A stretch of 64,000 nucleotides of DNA from Lamellibrachia satsuma (GCA_033239005.1 BSQZ01000018.1:2584036-2648035); one strand, 5' to 3'. Positions 13,038-24,919 are shown, counted from the first letter of the stretch. Translations and numbers: made by a program. The notes: generated by a model from the letters alone, not told the origin.

Positions 13038-13289
13038 TAAAAAATGGCTACGCCCACCACGACTCGACACGACAATTCCTGCGTGTTTCTGTTCTCCCTT
13101 TTGTCTCGGAGGGTTACATTCGGCCGAAGCGTGGCATTTATGTTAGGCTCTTGGTCCCTTGTCCACAACTGCAAATTGTACAATCACCTTCTCTGTTTCC
13201 TATTAGCACGTCGATATAAAAGCACGTGGAACGTTCTGCAATTCTCATTACCTTCACTAATATGCAGAGGGAATACACATTGATGAATT

Positions 13290-13425
13290 CACCGCAGAAA
13301 CCTCTACACTCATACATTGTGTAATGTGTCCACCATCGATAATGCTATATTTGTCTTCAGCCACATGGTGTGCTCTTTTTCAATAACTACCACCGACGAC
13401 AAACATACAAATCAAATTTGTTAAT
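13290..13425. repeat. Conserved downstream block of the tandem unit (degenerate copy)
   Basis: The region matches 34290-34495 and 51165-51365: an ATACATTG-GTA-T-TGTCCACC stretch, then GTCTTCAGCCAC and GTGTGCTCTTTTTCAATAAC. The copy after gene 2 lacks the middle part. No coding function is evident. From 13426 to 14096 I see no supported gene. Confidence 0.5.
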
Positions 13426-14096
13426 AAGCTTAGTATGATATAAAGCGCTATCCTACGAACTGATAACCAGGACTTATTGGTAAGCCACAATCAACGAAAA
13501 GTTATCGTGGCCGCCAAACATCAACAAGGTGTAGGAGAAAGTCAGAAAACCCCTAATCAAGATAACACTGCATGGCGCGTCAATCCAAATGAGGAAAACG
13601 GCACACAAGGTACAGGTCCGACCGACACTTGGATAGGCTACTTGCGCCTGGTCACCTCTCACCAAGACATATATTCAGAAAGTTGAACAAGTGCACCGTT
13701 CCACAGCTCATTTCGTCGCTCTCGACTATCGCAGGACTTCAAGTGTCACCATTACGTGTTACGTGTTACTTATTACGTGTTACGTGCTAATCTGATGTGG
13801 AATTCAATATACACCAAACGTTACCTTAGATATGCCGCCATGTTTTCATAAGATATACCACGGACTGGTTAGCATTATTATTCATACCATTGTTGCTAAG
13901 GAAATGCCCGCACTAAACACCACCACAAGTTTAAACTACCAGCACTCATTCTATGTCCGCTCTATCCCAATGTGGAATGTTTTCACCCAGGAAGCGATTA
14001 CTGCATTCCAGGGAGCCGCCCCTGAGTCATCAAGTCGTTGTAGGTGTATTCAAACCCTTTTTTATCATGCACTGCAGTATTTTATTGTATATGTAG

Positions 14097-14845
14097 AAAC
14101 CATTCTCAGTGGAAGACTCCTGTTACCAAGCTTGCAAGTGTGCACCATTCGCAGTTAAAGACTCCTGTTACCAGGCTTGCAGGTGTGCACCATTCTCAGT
14201 GGAAGACTCCTGTTACCAGGCTTGCAAGTGTGTACCATTCTCAGTGGAAGACTCATGTTACCAGGCTTGCAAGTGTGCACCATTCTCAGTGGAAGACTCA
14301 TGTTACCAGGCTTGCAAGTGTGCATCATTCTCAGTGGAAGACTCATGTTACCAGGCTTGCAAGTGTGCACCATTCTCAGTGGAAGACTCCTGTTACCAGG
14401 CTTGCAGGTGTGCACCATTCTCAGTGGAAGACTCATGTTACCAGGCTTGCAAGTGTGCACCATTCTCAGTGGAAGACTCCTGTTACCAGGCTTGCAGGTG
14501 TGCACCATTCTCGGTGGAAGACTCCTGTTACCAGGCTTGCAAGTGTGCACCATTCTCAGTGGAAGACTCATGTTACCAGGCTTGCAAGTGTGCACCATTC
14601 TCAGTGGAAGACTCCTGTTACCAGGCTTGCAAGTGTGCACCATTCTCAGTGGAAGACTCATGTTACCAGGCTTGCAAGTGTGCACCATTATCAGTGGAAG
14701 ACTCCTGTTACCAGGCTTGCAGGTGTGCACCATTCTCAGTGGAAGACTCCTGTTACCAGGCTTGCAAGTGTGCACCATTCTCGGTGGAAGACTCCTGTTA
14801 CCAGGCTTGCAGGTGTGCACCATTCAGGGTTGGCATGTTTTTGCG
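14097..14845 (+). CDS. Candidate exon encoding a 15-residue Cys-rich repeat
   Basis: One plus-strand frame is open from just after a TAG at 14094-14096 to a TAA inside GCGGTAAAC at about 14846. It encodes 16 copies of DSCYQACKCAPFSVE. There is no ATG, so translation would need splicing: an AG acceptor at 14095-14096 and a GT donor at 14846-14847 bracket the frame. The recurrent differences between copies are silent or conservative in this frame (Ser TCC/TCA, Ser TCA/TCG, Lys/Arg). The other two plus frames and one minus frame are open too, so this may equally be a non-coding 45-bp minisatellite. No homologue is recognised. Confidence 0.3.
14100..14819. repeat. 45-bp minisatellite, exactly 16 copies
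   Basis: Units start every 45 bp from 14100 with no insertion or deletion. The unit begins CCATTCTCAGTGGAAGACTC and ends CTTGCAAGTGTGCA. The first two units carry most of the private substitutions, as expected at an array edge. It lies 1.1 kb downstream of gene 2. Confidence 0.97.
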
Positions 14846-15119
14846 GTAAACTTTCAGGAAATTTGTGTCCCAATTATATGAGTGCATATCAAAACACTTC
14901 CAACTATTCCCGATAAAATGATATTTAATTGGATACAATAAAGTATTGAAAGGGATCAGTGGCGGAAGAAGAAGAAATACAAACATCGACGACCGGTATC
15001 GGTACAGGCCTCATCCTGGACTTCAAGGATAAAGAGAGGAGAACAACACAACAGTATTACCTACACTTGTGTAGTTTTTACATGTGTATTACACATACTA
15101 TGAAATAAGAGACCGTTTT

Positions 15120-15420
15120 ACCAAGTGACATGCTCCGAAATAGCCAAGTCACGAGGGTACCCTTGACTAGTAGAGGAGAATGCATACCGTATTGCAAGAA
15201 CAAAAAGTTCAATGTTCAACCGCATAGATAAACATGTTAGAGGGTTTAACATCATAACATCAAGTGTTTGAATAAACTTATATTAAGTCATAAGTTGCAT
15301 TCTTCGCGATAACAGCTGTCCTGAATTTCATTGTCCATGGAGTTACCAAGAATCGCCCTAGATTAGTGATTTGTGCAATGAATGTTATAATGCGTAATCG
15401 GTAGATTACGCCACATAATT
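15120..15420. repeat. Conserved anonymous block X, copy 1
   Basis: Homologous to 34550-34830 and 51420-51690. The shared start is TGCTCCGAAATAGCCAAGTC, and the block ends with a stretch containing GATAACAGCTGTCCTGAA. In the other two copies a reading frame (VECSEIAKS, YPWLVDETAYLIAG) is open. Here it has a stop, so it is either non-coding or a dead copy. Confidence 0.55.
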
Positions 15421-15449
15421 GTAAAGTCATAGTTCGCTACTTTGAATAT

Positions 15450-16045
15450 CAAGCAAACCTAATGGTCCCTTGCGGGATGGGGTCACATCACATATTATGT
15501 TCCATGAGTGTATAAAGATATGAGAATGAGGAGTATCACCTTGTACCTGTCACTGTTGTTACTATGAGAGCATAGTAATGATGATAATGTAATTGTCAAA
15601 TATTATAGACATGGGCATGGTAAAATAGCCCACCTTTGAATAACGATAATTGGCTCAAACTTCAGGGCGTTTGTTGTCAGCGGTTACCCAACCGACTCTG
15701 CTTTGACAATAAATGACAAAACCGATTTGTAATATTGTTATTTACAATTCACTGTAATAGTGAAGATATTCATAGGACTGTATAAATGCTTACCTGGCTG
15801 TAGGTAGTGGGAGATATGTGAGCGATTAGTCTTCGGGCAGTAATTGCAACGAGGCTGAATGCTTCCCAGAGACGTCGAGTTGGTGTTGGAACGAACAGGT
15901 CTGTCAGTCGGTGAAATGTAACGCGCTCTGAACCGTCTAACCTGACTCATATAAACCGTTGACAAATATTTGCTTTTGAAAGATTAAATGTGGCACATTA
16001 TCGATCATACCGGCTCGACAAGTGCGCAATATTAGGAAAAAAGGA
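15450..16045. repeat. Conserved anonymous block Y, copy 1
   Basis: Matches 52810-53450 along its length. Shared landmarks are GGTCACATCACATA, ATAATTGGCTCAAAC, CAGTAATTGCA-CGAGGCTGAATGCTTCCCAGAGA and AATGTAACGCGCT. It contains no long ORF. It belongs to the ancestral tandem unit and is absent from the unit that carries the endogenous virus. Confidence 0.55.
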
Positions 16046-16321
16046 TTGCATGTAGTTGATGAATACTTAAGAACATATCTCTCTCTCTATTATATGAAAG
16101 CAAATAACATCAGACGGGCTTTTAACGTCTTGGAGGCCCTCGTCATGGAGAAAACAAAAACCTATCCTCCATCATCGAAGATAAAAATGGTCTTATTGAA
16201 AATAATGCCAAGCTGGAACGGCGGTCAGAATAATGCAAAAACCTATATAACAATCAAATAAATCCATATACTAGCTTTATCCCAAATGCTACAGAAATGG
16301 TGAAATAGACACACCTATACC

Positions 16322-17590
16322 AAGAGAAGAACTACAGAGGAATCGCGTTGTTGTCAGTATCTGGTACGATTCTAAACAGAATAATCCTAGAGAGAATGAA
16401 AAGCAAAGTGGACCAAACTTTGCGTGAACAGCAAGCAGGCTTCAGGCAGGACAGATCGTGTACTGACCAGATTGCAACACTGCGAATCATAGTGGAACAA
16501 TCCATCGAATGGAACTCATCCTTATACATCAACTTTGTTGATTACGAGAAAGCCTTTGACAGTGTGGAGAGGGAGACACTCTGGAAAGTGCTAAGACACT
16601 ATGGGGTGCCCAAGAAACTAATCAACATGATCAAAAACTCCTATGAGGGAATGTCATGCAGATTCATTCATGAAGGTCAAGGAGACAGTGATGCTTACTG
16701 TCACCATTCCTCTTCATTCTAATCATAGACTGGGTCATGAAAACAGCAACCAAGGAGAAACGAAATGGAATCCAGTGGATGATGCTGACCCAACTTGATG
16801 ACCTGGACTTTGCGGATGACCTTGCACCCCAGTCTCACAGCCATTGGCAGATGCAGGACAAAACAACAGAACTGGCATTGATTTCGGAGCGGGTTGGGTT
16901 AAAAATCAACAAAAGGAAAACAAAGATCCTGAGAACAAATGCTACTTGCGAAACACCAATCATGCTTGAGGGAGAGACACTGGACGAGGTCAAAGACTTC
17001 AAATATCTAGGCAGCGTAGTGGATACGCATGGAGGGACAGTGGCTGACGTAAAGAAAAGGATCAGCAAAGCAAGGGTAGCTTTGCACCTGTTGAGAAATG
17101 TGTGGAAGTCAAAGGTAATTGGAGAAACCACAAAAATACGCTTGTTTAACACAAATGTAAAGTCCGTGTTGCTGTACGGAGCGGAAACGTGGCGAATAAA
17201 CAAGACCACGCTGATAAGGATCCAGACATTTGTCAACCATTGCCTGAGAAGAATTCTCCGAATACACTGGATGGACCTCTGGGATAAAACACACCAAGCC
17301 CAAATAGAGATAGAGATCCTAAGGGGAGATGGGAATGGCTTGGTCACACCTTGAGAAAGCCAAGCACAAACATAACCAGACAGGTCCTGACATGGAACCC
17401 CCAAGGCAAGAGAAAGAGGGGGAGACCAAAAAACACCTGGCGGCGTGACCTCGAGGCAGACATCAAGCAAACTGGGAATGGTTGGCAACAACTGGAGAGG
17501 ATTGCCCAAGACAGGAGGCGCTGGAGAAATGTTGTGGATGGCTTATGCTCCAGGAGGAGTTAAGGGCCTAAGTAAGTAAGTAAGTATACC
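16322..17590 (+). mobile_element. Non-LTR retrotransposon ORF2 (RT to C-terminus), internally deleted
   Basis: Frame 1 (16348-16722) reads LREQQAGFRQDRSCTDQIAT, then NFVDYEKAFDSVERETLW (RT motifs up to the A box). Motif B is lost in a short deletion with a frameshift near 16700-16740. The next frame (16737-17354) contains LDDLDFADDLA (the catalytic DD), MLEGETLDEVKDFKYLGS and VLLYGAETWR. The third frame (17351-17563) holds the C-terminal [20 protein letters not shown] and QDRRRWRN. It ends in a TAAG repeat tail (about 17568-17587). The type matches the elements labelled 'endonuclease-reverse transcriptase' in many invertebrates. The exact clade is not resolved. Confidence 0.8.
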
Positions 17591-18860
17591 AAGAGAAGAA
17601 GCATAAGAAACAGAACGCATACTGAAGACAAGAACATCACCAGGTGTTGACAGCATCCCATCAATGAATACAGTACTCTTGGCTATACGCCTGGATTTCT
17701 AGCTTGAAAAATTTACAATTTTTTTTGTAATACCATAACAAAAAAATAAGACCACCTCCGACTATTTCAGAATTACACAACTACACTACCAGCGTGGTAT
17801 GCTATCCGGACAACGTTATGCTAAGAATCATATTAAGCAAACCCAAATGGAAAGTTGTAGAACTGCTATCGGAGGAACAAGCTGGCTTTAGATAAACACG
17901 AAACACTAATCCTTATACTTCTGATGGCTTAGGCAAGTTCCATGACGCTATACTATTGATGGACTAGTAAAACTAATAGAGAATCTCTATGGATCACCAA
18001 CCAGTTATATGGAGCACAAATACATTCCCTGTTCCGAACAATTGTTGTAGCACGTCAATGATGCCTCCTGTCACCCACATTGTCGCATCTGTTCTTAGAT
18101 AATATCATGCAAGAAACCTTGGAGGATTTTCTCAATAAATGGAAGAACCATCAACTATCTCATCTTTGCTGATGACAAAGATTTCATACTAAGAACGGAA
18201 AAATAACTACAAAACTGACAATAAAACTCGACACTTAAAAAAGTTATATGTTATGTTATGGACACGAACTCGGCGAAAAGCAAGATAATAACAAATAGTA
18301 GTAATGCGAGAAGTGCCAAAATACATGTGAATAGAGGAAACGTTGAGGAAAGCTGCTGTATGTAGGTGAGCAATCATCTCACCTTTTTTGTAACAAAAAC
18401 GTCACTACAGCAACCGTTATCAAACAGTGTAAGAGCCGACTAGTGACCATACTAACCTACGGATATGAACGTTGAAATTCAGAAACTGGGAGAAGATTAC
18501 AGGTTTTTTAGATGAACTATCTTTGAATAGTACTAAAACATCCTATAAAGACCAATGAGTTGACCATGCAAAATATCAATTACATGTTAGGACCCCAAAA
18601 CCATCCCTGAATATTATTAAAAGACGGAAGTACGAACACACCAGTCATTACAATAGCTACGCCAAAAATATTCTACAGGACACGATAAAAGTAGGGAGTA
18701 AAAGAGGAAGACATATGAAAATGTAGCTCGATGACTTCAAAGAATTGACAAATGTGCCGTTCAAAGATCTCATCGAGGCATTACAGGCCAGAAACCGGTC
18801 ACAACTGGTAGTCGACAAATCATCCGGACGTCTGGATCGTCTCGGTCAAGGGTTAGTGAG
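17590..18860 (+). mobile_element. Heavily decayed LINE, copy 1
   Basis: Scattered RT words survive: SPGVDSIP-like at about 17640, EEQAGFR-like at about 17875 and FADD-like at about 18168. The 3' end, CCGGACGTCTGGATCGTCTC then GGTCAAGGGTTAGTGAG, is shared with copies at 39397-40105 and 53660-54665. There the GTGAG tail is short; here it has grown into a large microsatellite. Confidence 0.6.
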
Positions 18861-19210
18861 TGAGTGGGTTAGTGAGTGAGTGAGTGAGTGAGTGAGCGAG
18901 TGAGTGAGTGAGTGAGTGAGTGAGTGAGTGAGTGAGTGAGTGAGTGAGTGAGTGAGTGAGTGAGTGAGTGAGTGAGTGAGTGAGTGAGTGAGTGAGTGAG
19001 TGAGTGAGTGAGTGAGTGAGTGAGTGAGTGAGTGAGTGAGTGAGTGAGTGAGTGAGTGAGTGAGTGAGTGAGTGAGTCAGCCAGTCAGTCAGTCAGTCAG
19101 TGAGTCAGTGAGTCAGTGAGTCAGTGAGTCAGTGAGTCAGTCAGTCAGTCAGTCAGTCAGTGAGTCAGTCAGTCAGTCAGTCAGTCAGTCAGTCAGTCAG
19201 TCAGTCAGTG
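18856..19210. repeat. (GAGT)n passing into (CAGT)n microsatellite
   Basis: About 220 bp of GAGT units are followed by about 130 bp where CAGT units replace or alternate with GAGT. It starts precisely at the LINE 3' tail. Confidence 0.97.
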
Positions 19211-19439
19211 AATCTTTCCTAAAATAAATTAGATGTTGCAATTTGCAAAGAATGTGTTGGTGTTTGAACAAATGTTATACCTCTCATATATTTGAAGTAC
19301 TCGTAACCGTCTGGTTGCTCACGAACAATGGAGTTTTTTTATTAAAGAAAACTAATTGAACGGATCCGGATAAATAATTGAGATTGTAATAATTTCGTTA
19401 ACAAATCACTCATTAGCAATGTTAACAAATTATAATATG

Positions 19440-19735
19440 CAACAGTCGTATACGTACAAACCTCTACAAGTGGGTGGAGATTAATATGTAAATAGAAAGT
19501 GCGCATGATTATATCATGCTTCCGCGTACCCCCCCCCCAACTTTAGTGTTCTTTGCCAACTAGTTAAGTTAAAGGCATGTTCAGCGATAGATATAGGTTA
19601 GACAACGTATGACTCTCTCCGGAACTTTAGATCCGTCTTGTCAGAAGGTTGGTACTTTCTACCGCTGAAACATTCCATTTGGTTTAAATGTAAGGGAAAT
19701 CACAGAGGCGCACATGTTCCCTAAAGTACATCGCA
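19440..19735. repeat. Dispersed repeat family 'R1'
   Basis: A full copy, starting CGTATACGTACAAACCTCTAC and ending with ATCCGTCTTGTCAGAAGG and AACATTCCATTTGG. The similarity to 54905-55200 and 62300-62590 continues on both sides, so these three are parts of longer duplicated blocks. Confidence 0.6.
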
Positions 19736-20524
19736 ACTGTCCAGGTGGACCACAGTAACACCATGCATAAGTTATGTATTCCGTTCTTTAGACGTCACTG
19801 TATGAAGCATATGCTAAAATGTTTAATTATGACAATCTAGTGAACATCTATTGGGATAGTTAATTTTCATGTTGAAATTATTATTTTAACATATCCAAAA
19901 CTTGTTTTTACCGTGTAGAAATTATCATCGTCTTATAAAGGCGACTTCATCAGTAATGACGTACTGGTCGGATGACGTCATCGTACACGTGAGAAAGTTC
20001 GTAATTGTCCTCGTCCCGGTTGATTGCTGCCTTGGTCTCATGTATCTATATGCCCTCTTTCACGTGTCTTCACTTTCCGTATGACTCCCTATCTACCACT
20101 TTTACTCACTCCCGGTCTAGAGATGGTTTTCGGAGGTCTGTGAGGGCCGACTTGTTCGTGGTGGACTGCGATCGCTTATTTTCGCGGAACAATTGCTCCG
20201 TTGCTCTTGCTCTTGCTCGTTTGCTCATGCTTATTGATGATTGAAATCCACTTATTGACTTTTCTCGTGTATTGCTCTTTTTGTGCATTCTAATCTGGCC
20301 TTAAACAGTCTCCCTGTCTCTCCTATATAGGCTGCGCCACAACTGTTACACAATATTTAGTAGACTAATTCACCCTGTTCTTCCAGTTCTAATTTGCCCT
20401 TTGCGTGTACAAACAGACGTTTCAGTGTTGTGTGGGGAAGCATGGCTGTGGCCACCCCGTATTTCTTCAGAACCCGATCAAATCTCTCTGAGACACCGTC
20501 TACATATAGGATGACAACCTGGTT

Positions 20525-21190
20525 TATATATCAATCAATTGTTAAATCACATATACATATTGCTGTGAGATATGGGGGAATAAGTATCAATCCAGACCCA
20601 GGAAATTGTTTCTGTTACAGAAAAAAGCTATACGGATTATTTATAACCTTAGTTACCATGATCATACATCTGTGTTTTGTCCATAGCTCAAAAATACTTA
20701 AACTTCATGATTTAGTTGCATACAATACTATGATTATACTCTATAAAGCAAATAATCACTCTTTAAATGGTCGTGTTCAAGCATTCTTTAAATCAACCGA
20801 AGCTATACACATGTATGGTACCAGACAAAGCAAACTGTTTTATGTTAAAAAAACAAACACCACCCTCAGACTAGTGTCACTCACTGTCAAAGGTATAAAC
20901 ACGTGGAATAAATGAGATAACTCAGTTTAACAAATGAAATAACTCAGCTGCCAAGTGTAATACAATTTAACAAAAATATTCAAGTTGTCATATACTTACA
21001 GCATATTTATAAACTTTTAATTGAAAGTGATGTTAATTAGTTAATTTATAATTAGCAAAAGCACAACTGTAATCAGTATATAAGTGAATTGTGAATGCTT
21101 GTTGTACTTTATCTTTTTACTTGCATTGCATTTATTGTTTGAGAAGGGCATGGCACCTTATAAGTCGTATGACTTCAGCTATGTCCCTTT

Positions 21191-21236
<46 letters not shown>

Positions 21237-21392
21237 CCAGCCGCAGCAGCAGCACCACCAGCAGCAGCAGCAGCAGCAGCAGCAACAGCAACAACAACAG
21301 CAACAGCAGCAACACACCACACCGTTATTATATTGTGTTGTTGTTGTTGTTGTTAAATAAAAATAATTTCAGTCAATCAATTTCAATCAATC
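20525..21392 (+). mobile_element. 5'-truncated LINE nested in the Penelope-like element
   Basis: The left junction follows GATGACAACCTGGTTT and the right one precedes GTAGTTCTTGCC. The paralogous Penelope copy has these joined (GGTTTCTATAGTTCTTGCC, about 63338), i.e. an empty site. The insert reads as the C-terminal part of a CR1/L2-type ORF2 (CCEIWGNKYQSRPRK, KKAIRIIYNLSYHDH, IHMYGTRQSKLFYVKK). A 3' UTR with a CAG repeat follows and it ends in a TCAATCAATC tail. Confidence 0.75.
21191..21355. repeat. (CAG)n then (CAA)n and (TTG)n repeats
   Basis: Imperfect CAG units over about 110 bp, then CAA/CAG mixes, then a short GTT run about 20 bp further, which can pair with the CAA part. They lie in the 3' UTR of the nested LINE. 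The apparent poly-Ala ORF is an artefact. Confidence 0.9.
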
Positions 21393-22029
21393 AATGTAGT
21401 TCTTGCCCTTTTTTCTGCTGTTTTTGTCTTCTTTTTTCCGTTACGATTTTCAAGGCCCAGGACGGATAACCGCCCCTTATAATGGCTCCTTTTAACTATG
21501 CTTCTTCCTTCTTGTCCCCTTCCTCAGAAGTTATCGTCTCACACCTGTTCATAAGGGTTCTGGCTTTTCCTAACGTCTAATGTCTGGGGTGTGGGGCATG
21601 GTGGACTTCACACGGCCATCGTCCTTTTTGGTAAATCGTGCATCAAGGAATGGCATGCTGTTGTTTTCTTCATCCTCTCTTGTGAATCTTATGCTACCTG
21701 TGTGGTCGACCGTGTTCGTACATATTACAATTTATATTACATATTATCACACCTATTTCAATATATACACTCATATATTCATGCACGCATTTTTCTCCTT
21801 CTGCACACACGCATTTTCTCAATCTTTTATATAAATGATTTAGTTAATTATATTTAATTGGTGGCTCCTGTGAGAGCGATTGTGAAGTCTGTATGGTAGT
21901 CACTGACCCTTTATTGAATTATATTGTGTTTGCATTTTTTTCATGTGAACATTATGTATACATATTTTTTGCCATTAAATTTTTATTTGTATTGGAAACG
22001 GGGTCAAAGTAAACTTTCTTGTAACTGAA

Positions 22030-22170
22030 ATTATTTGCGTTTCGGGTTCACTTTACTACAGCGACAGCGAGTTGCACAAACACCCATCAATTGAGAATTG
22101 GCTTCAATGCTTAGAATGTTGGCCAGTAGTACCATGAGAAATGTGACAGATGTGCGTGTGTGTGAGAGTC
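22030..22170 (+). pseudogene. Degenerate PHD-finger-like fragment, copy 1
   Basis: Homologous to 40640-40830 and 55440-55615. One frame reads SGSLYYSDSELHKHPSIENW, then LQCLEC, and the HEKC part survives in another frame. The copy is the most decayed of the three. Confidence 0.4.
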
Positions 22171-22739
22171 TAATCTTTACAGAGGGTAAAGGTAAAAACC
22201 CTAGCTGACATTGAAATTAGTGATGTGAAATCGTTAGATCACATTTCTGGGACACTTACTTAACTATGGTGTTGTTTAAACACCGTCGTAATAATGAACG
22301 CTGCATATTTATATGTACTGCTAGAATTCAAGTATCTAAATAGTAGAGTAGTCTTATGCTACATAAACTGTACATTTATTGTGCTCCTTAAATAAATATT
22401 TGTTATCAGCCACTTAAATGGCTAAGTGTCTTTATTTGATTAATTGTTAAACAATCCTGTATTACTCTGTGAATTGTTTGATTCAAACTTTCATAAAACT
22501 TAAATCAGTACCAGTTTACGTTAATTCACAGAACGAAAAATGTATACTCCTGTCCAACATGTGAAGTTTTCCATTTCAGAATACAAGCTACGATGAATGT
22601 ACGTTTTGAAAACTCACAAACTGAGCAAAAATATCATGTTTATAAATTAGTTAACTTATGTTCACATTTTAATTTCACTTAATTCAAGTATTAATATTAA
22701 AATGCTTGTGACTTTGAACATTATATTTACCCAGTTAAC

Positions 22740-24560
22740 AAATTCTATAATAACTTAACATCAACATTTTATTATTACCGTGACTCAGAATGCAATGACA
22801 AAATCAGTAAACTTAATGGCTTATCATTTATTCACTGTAATGCTATAAGTATTAAAGCCAACTTTCTGAAAAAAGACTACGTAGAAGAGTTGTAGCTGCA
22901 ATTTGACATCATCGCCATATCTGAAAGATAGGCAGAACGAGATATAATAAGAGATCTTGATTTGATTAACTACAACGCCTATCACATAACAAGAGAACAC
23001 CGAAGGGGTGGTGGTGTTGCAATATATACACTTACACTTAAAGAACTATAATGCAGACTTCTTGGATCCAAATCAATGGCAGTAGAAAACACTTTTGAAT
23101 GTATTACTGTTGAACTAGCCATAAAACACCACACGAATGTTATTATCAACTACGTGTATAGAACACCTGGTTCAAATTATTTATACATTATCTTAGATAG
23201 AAAATGTGGAAAGTATCTTATGTGATGTAAAATCAGTCAAAACAATATTTGTTTGTGGCGATCTAAACATAGATTTGGTATAAAAATAAAAACGTCCTTG
23301 ACTTGATGGATAGCCTAGGTATTTACCCTTTAATTGATAAGCCTGCTAGAGCCACAGAGATTTCAGCTACGCTAGTAGACAATATAATTATCATTCACAA
23401 AAAAACTACGATACTATATGACCTGTGGTATTCTTTCCAATGACATCAGTCATCATTCACTAATTTTTGCAATTTGTGAGTACCATATAAGTATAAATGC
23501 TAAAATAAAAAAAGATGCTGAACATATTAGCATAATAAATGAAGACTTCGTTTTCAGGTTAATTAAGTTCACAATCCTGGAATGACATTTTAAGCACAAA
23601 TGATTGTGGTTTATTCTCGCATCGATTCTTATTTATAGTTAACAAGTATTATCTTGTAAAAAGAGTTTCTCCAAAAAATTATATAAATAAGAAGCCTTGG
23701 TTCACCAAAAGTTTAAAACGGACTTGAAAAATCATACTACAGCACACAGATAAACAGAGAAGTTATATAAAGGGAACTTGAAAAATATTAAACAATGTAA
23801 TCAACAAACACTTTAATACTCCAACATATCCTGCATATTTTATGAACAATAACAAACACATATCGGATAAGAAAGATATTGCAAATGGATTTAACAATTA
23901 ATTGTTTTACAAATGTTGGACCAAACTTAGCAAAGCGCATTACTTTATCTGAAAATAATGTATCCATTTTCGACTACGTGGGAAAATGACAGTATATTTC
24001 TAAATTCTGTTGATAACAAAGAATGTATTAGAATTGTTAAAAAATTAAGTAAAATGTCATCAGATTGCAATGACATAAATATGAGCACGATCAAAGCAGA
24101 TATTATTCAGATTGTAAAACCTGTGAATCACATTTACAATGTTTCTTTCAATACAGGACTTTTTCCTAACAACATAAAAATTGCCCAAGTTCTTCCAATT
24201 TTTAAGAATGGTGATCAGGATGTATTTTCAAATTGCAAACCTATCTCTTTGTTACCTCAATTTTCGAAAATCCTGGAGAAATCATACAATGATAGGTTGG
24301 ACAATTTTTTTTACCAAGTATGGCATACTGAGTCCATGTCAGTATGGCTTTTGATAAAATATATCAACATATCATGCTTTATTAGAATTGGTTGAAGAAA
24401 TTACTACTTCTAGAGATACTAATAAATATGCTATTGGCATATTTACTGACCTAAAGAAAACTTTTGATACTGTTAACAATGATATATTGGCAAAACAATT
24501 ATGTTATTATTGTGGTATTCGTGGTATTGCGCCTACAAGTTAACATGGAAGAATCATATT
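22740..24560 (+). mobile_element. CR1/L2-like LINE, endonuclease and RT, decayed
   Basis: The endonuclease start reads FIHCNAISIKANFLKKDY (about 22830) and FDIIAISER (about 22900). A GGGVAIY motif lies at about 23010 and CGDLNIDL at about 23262. The RT part at 23958-24395 gives KIAQVLPIFKNGDQDVFSN and LLPQFSKILEKSYNDRLDNF. It then continues out of frame with YAIGIFTDLKKTFDTVNNDI (A box) at about 24428. The region after the A box is deleted. No frame is intact over the whole element. Confidence 0.7.
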
Positions 24561-24800
24561 TCTCTGATGAAATCTAAACTGTCTAAGTGTTGTGCTTATT
24601 TTTATAGAACACTGTCGTATATTTTCAAAATGGCCTATCCTCCTTAGCTTCTTGGCACCTCCATCCATCGGTTGACGACTTTTTGCATTGTACATGGTTA
24701 CGAGAATGCCTAATCCTTTGGTTTTGTTGCGCCAATGAGCTCGGATTTTCCGAGGATATTGGCGCCAAAGAAGTCATTTTATTATTATTATTATTGTCAT
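24560..24800 (+). mobile_element. LINE 3' UTR and (TTA)n tail
   Basis: The TTGCGCCAATGAGCTCGGAT hairpin region, GGATATTGGCGCC and the ATT-repeat tail match those at 690-768 and 52635-52715. It may belong to the LINE at 22740-24560 through an internal deletion. Confidence 0.55.
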
Positions 24801-24803
24801 GTA

Positions 24804-24919
<116 letters not shown>

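Larger units (their letters stand above)
19860..22030 (-). mobile_element. Penelope-like element (RT end plus GIY-YIG), split by a LINE
   Basis: Read on the minus strand, 21700-21560 gives EENNSMPFLDARFTKKDDGR, the RT C-terminal region of Penelope-like elements. At 20525-20380 it gives VSERFDRVLKKYGVATA. At 20345-20290 it gives SCGAAYIGETGRLFKARLE, the GIY-YIG nuclease signature. The C-terminus near 19950 is followed by DDVI-like codons. Reading frames are broken in several places. A second copy at 62700-64000 lacks the LINE insertion. Penelope elements use RT plus GIY-YIG nuclease for target-primed integration; this copy is dead. Confidence 0.75.

Noticed and set aside
14155..14823. Minus-strand 222-codon ORF (MVHTCKPGNRSLPLR repeat) and the two other plus-strand frames of the 45-bp array
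   Set aside because: They are open only because the 45-bp unit has no stop in those frames. The recurrent copy-to-copy variants change residues there (for example Pro/His and Ser/Gly), unlike in the DSCYQACKC frame.
20005..20244. Small plus-strand ORFs near 20.0 kb and 62.8-63.1 kb with many hydrophobic residues
   Set aside because: They lie antisense to the Penelope-like coding sequence and are not conserved as ORFs between the two copies.
21084..21356. 90-residue poly-Ala protein
   Set aside because: A CAG-repeat artefact inside a LINE 3' UTR.
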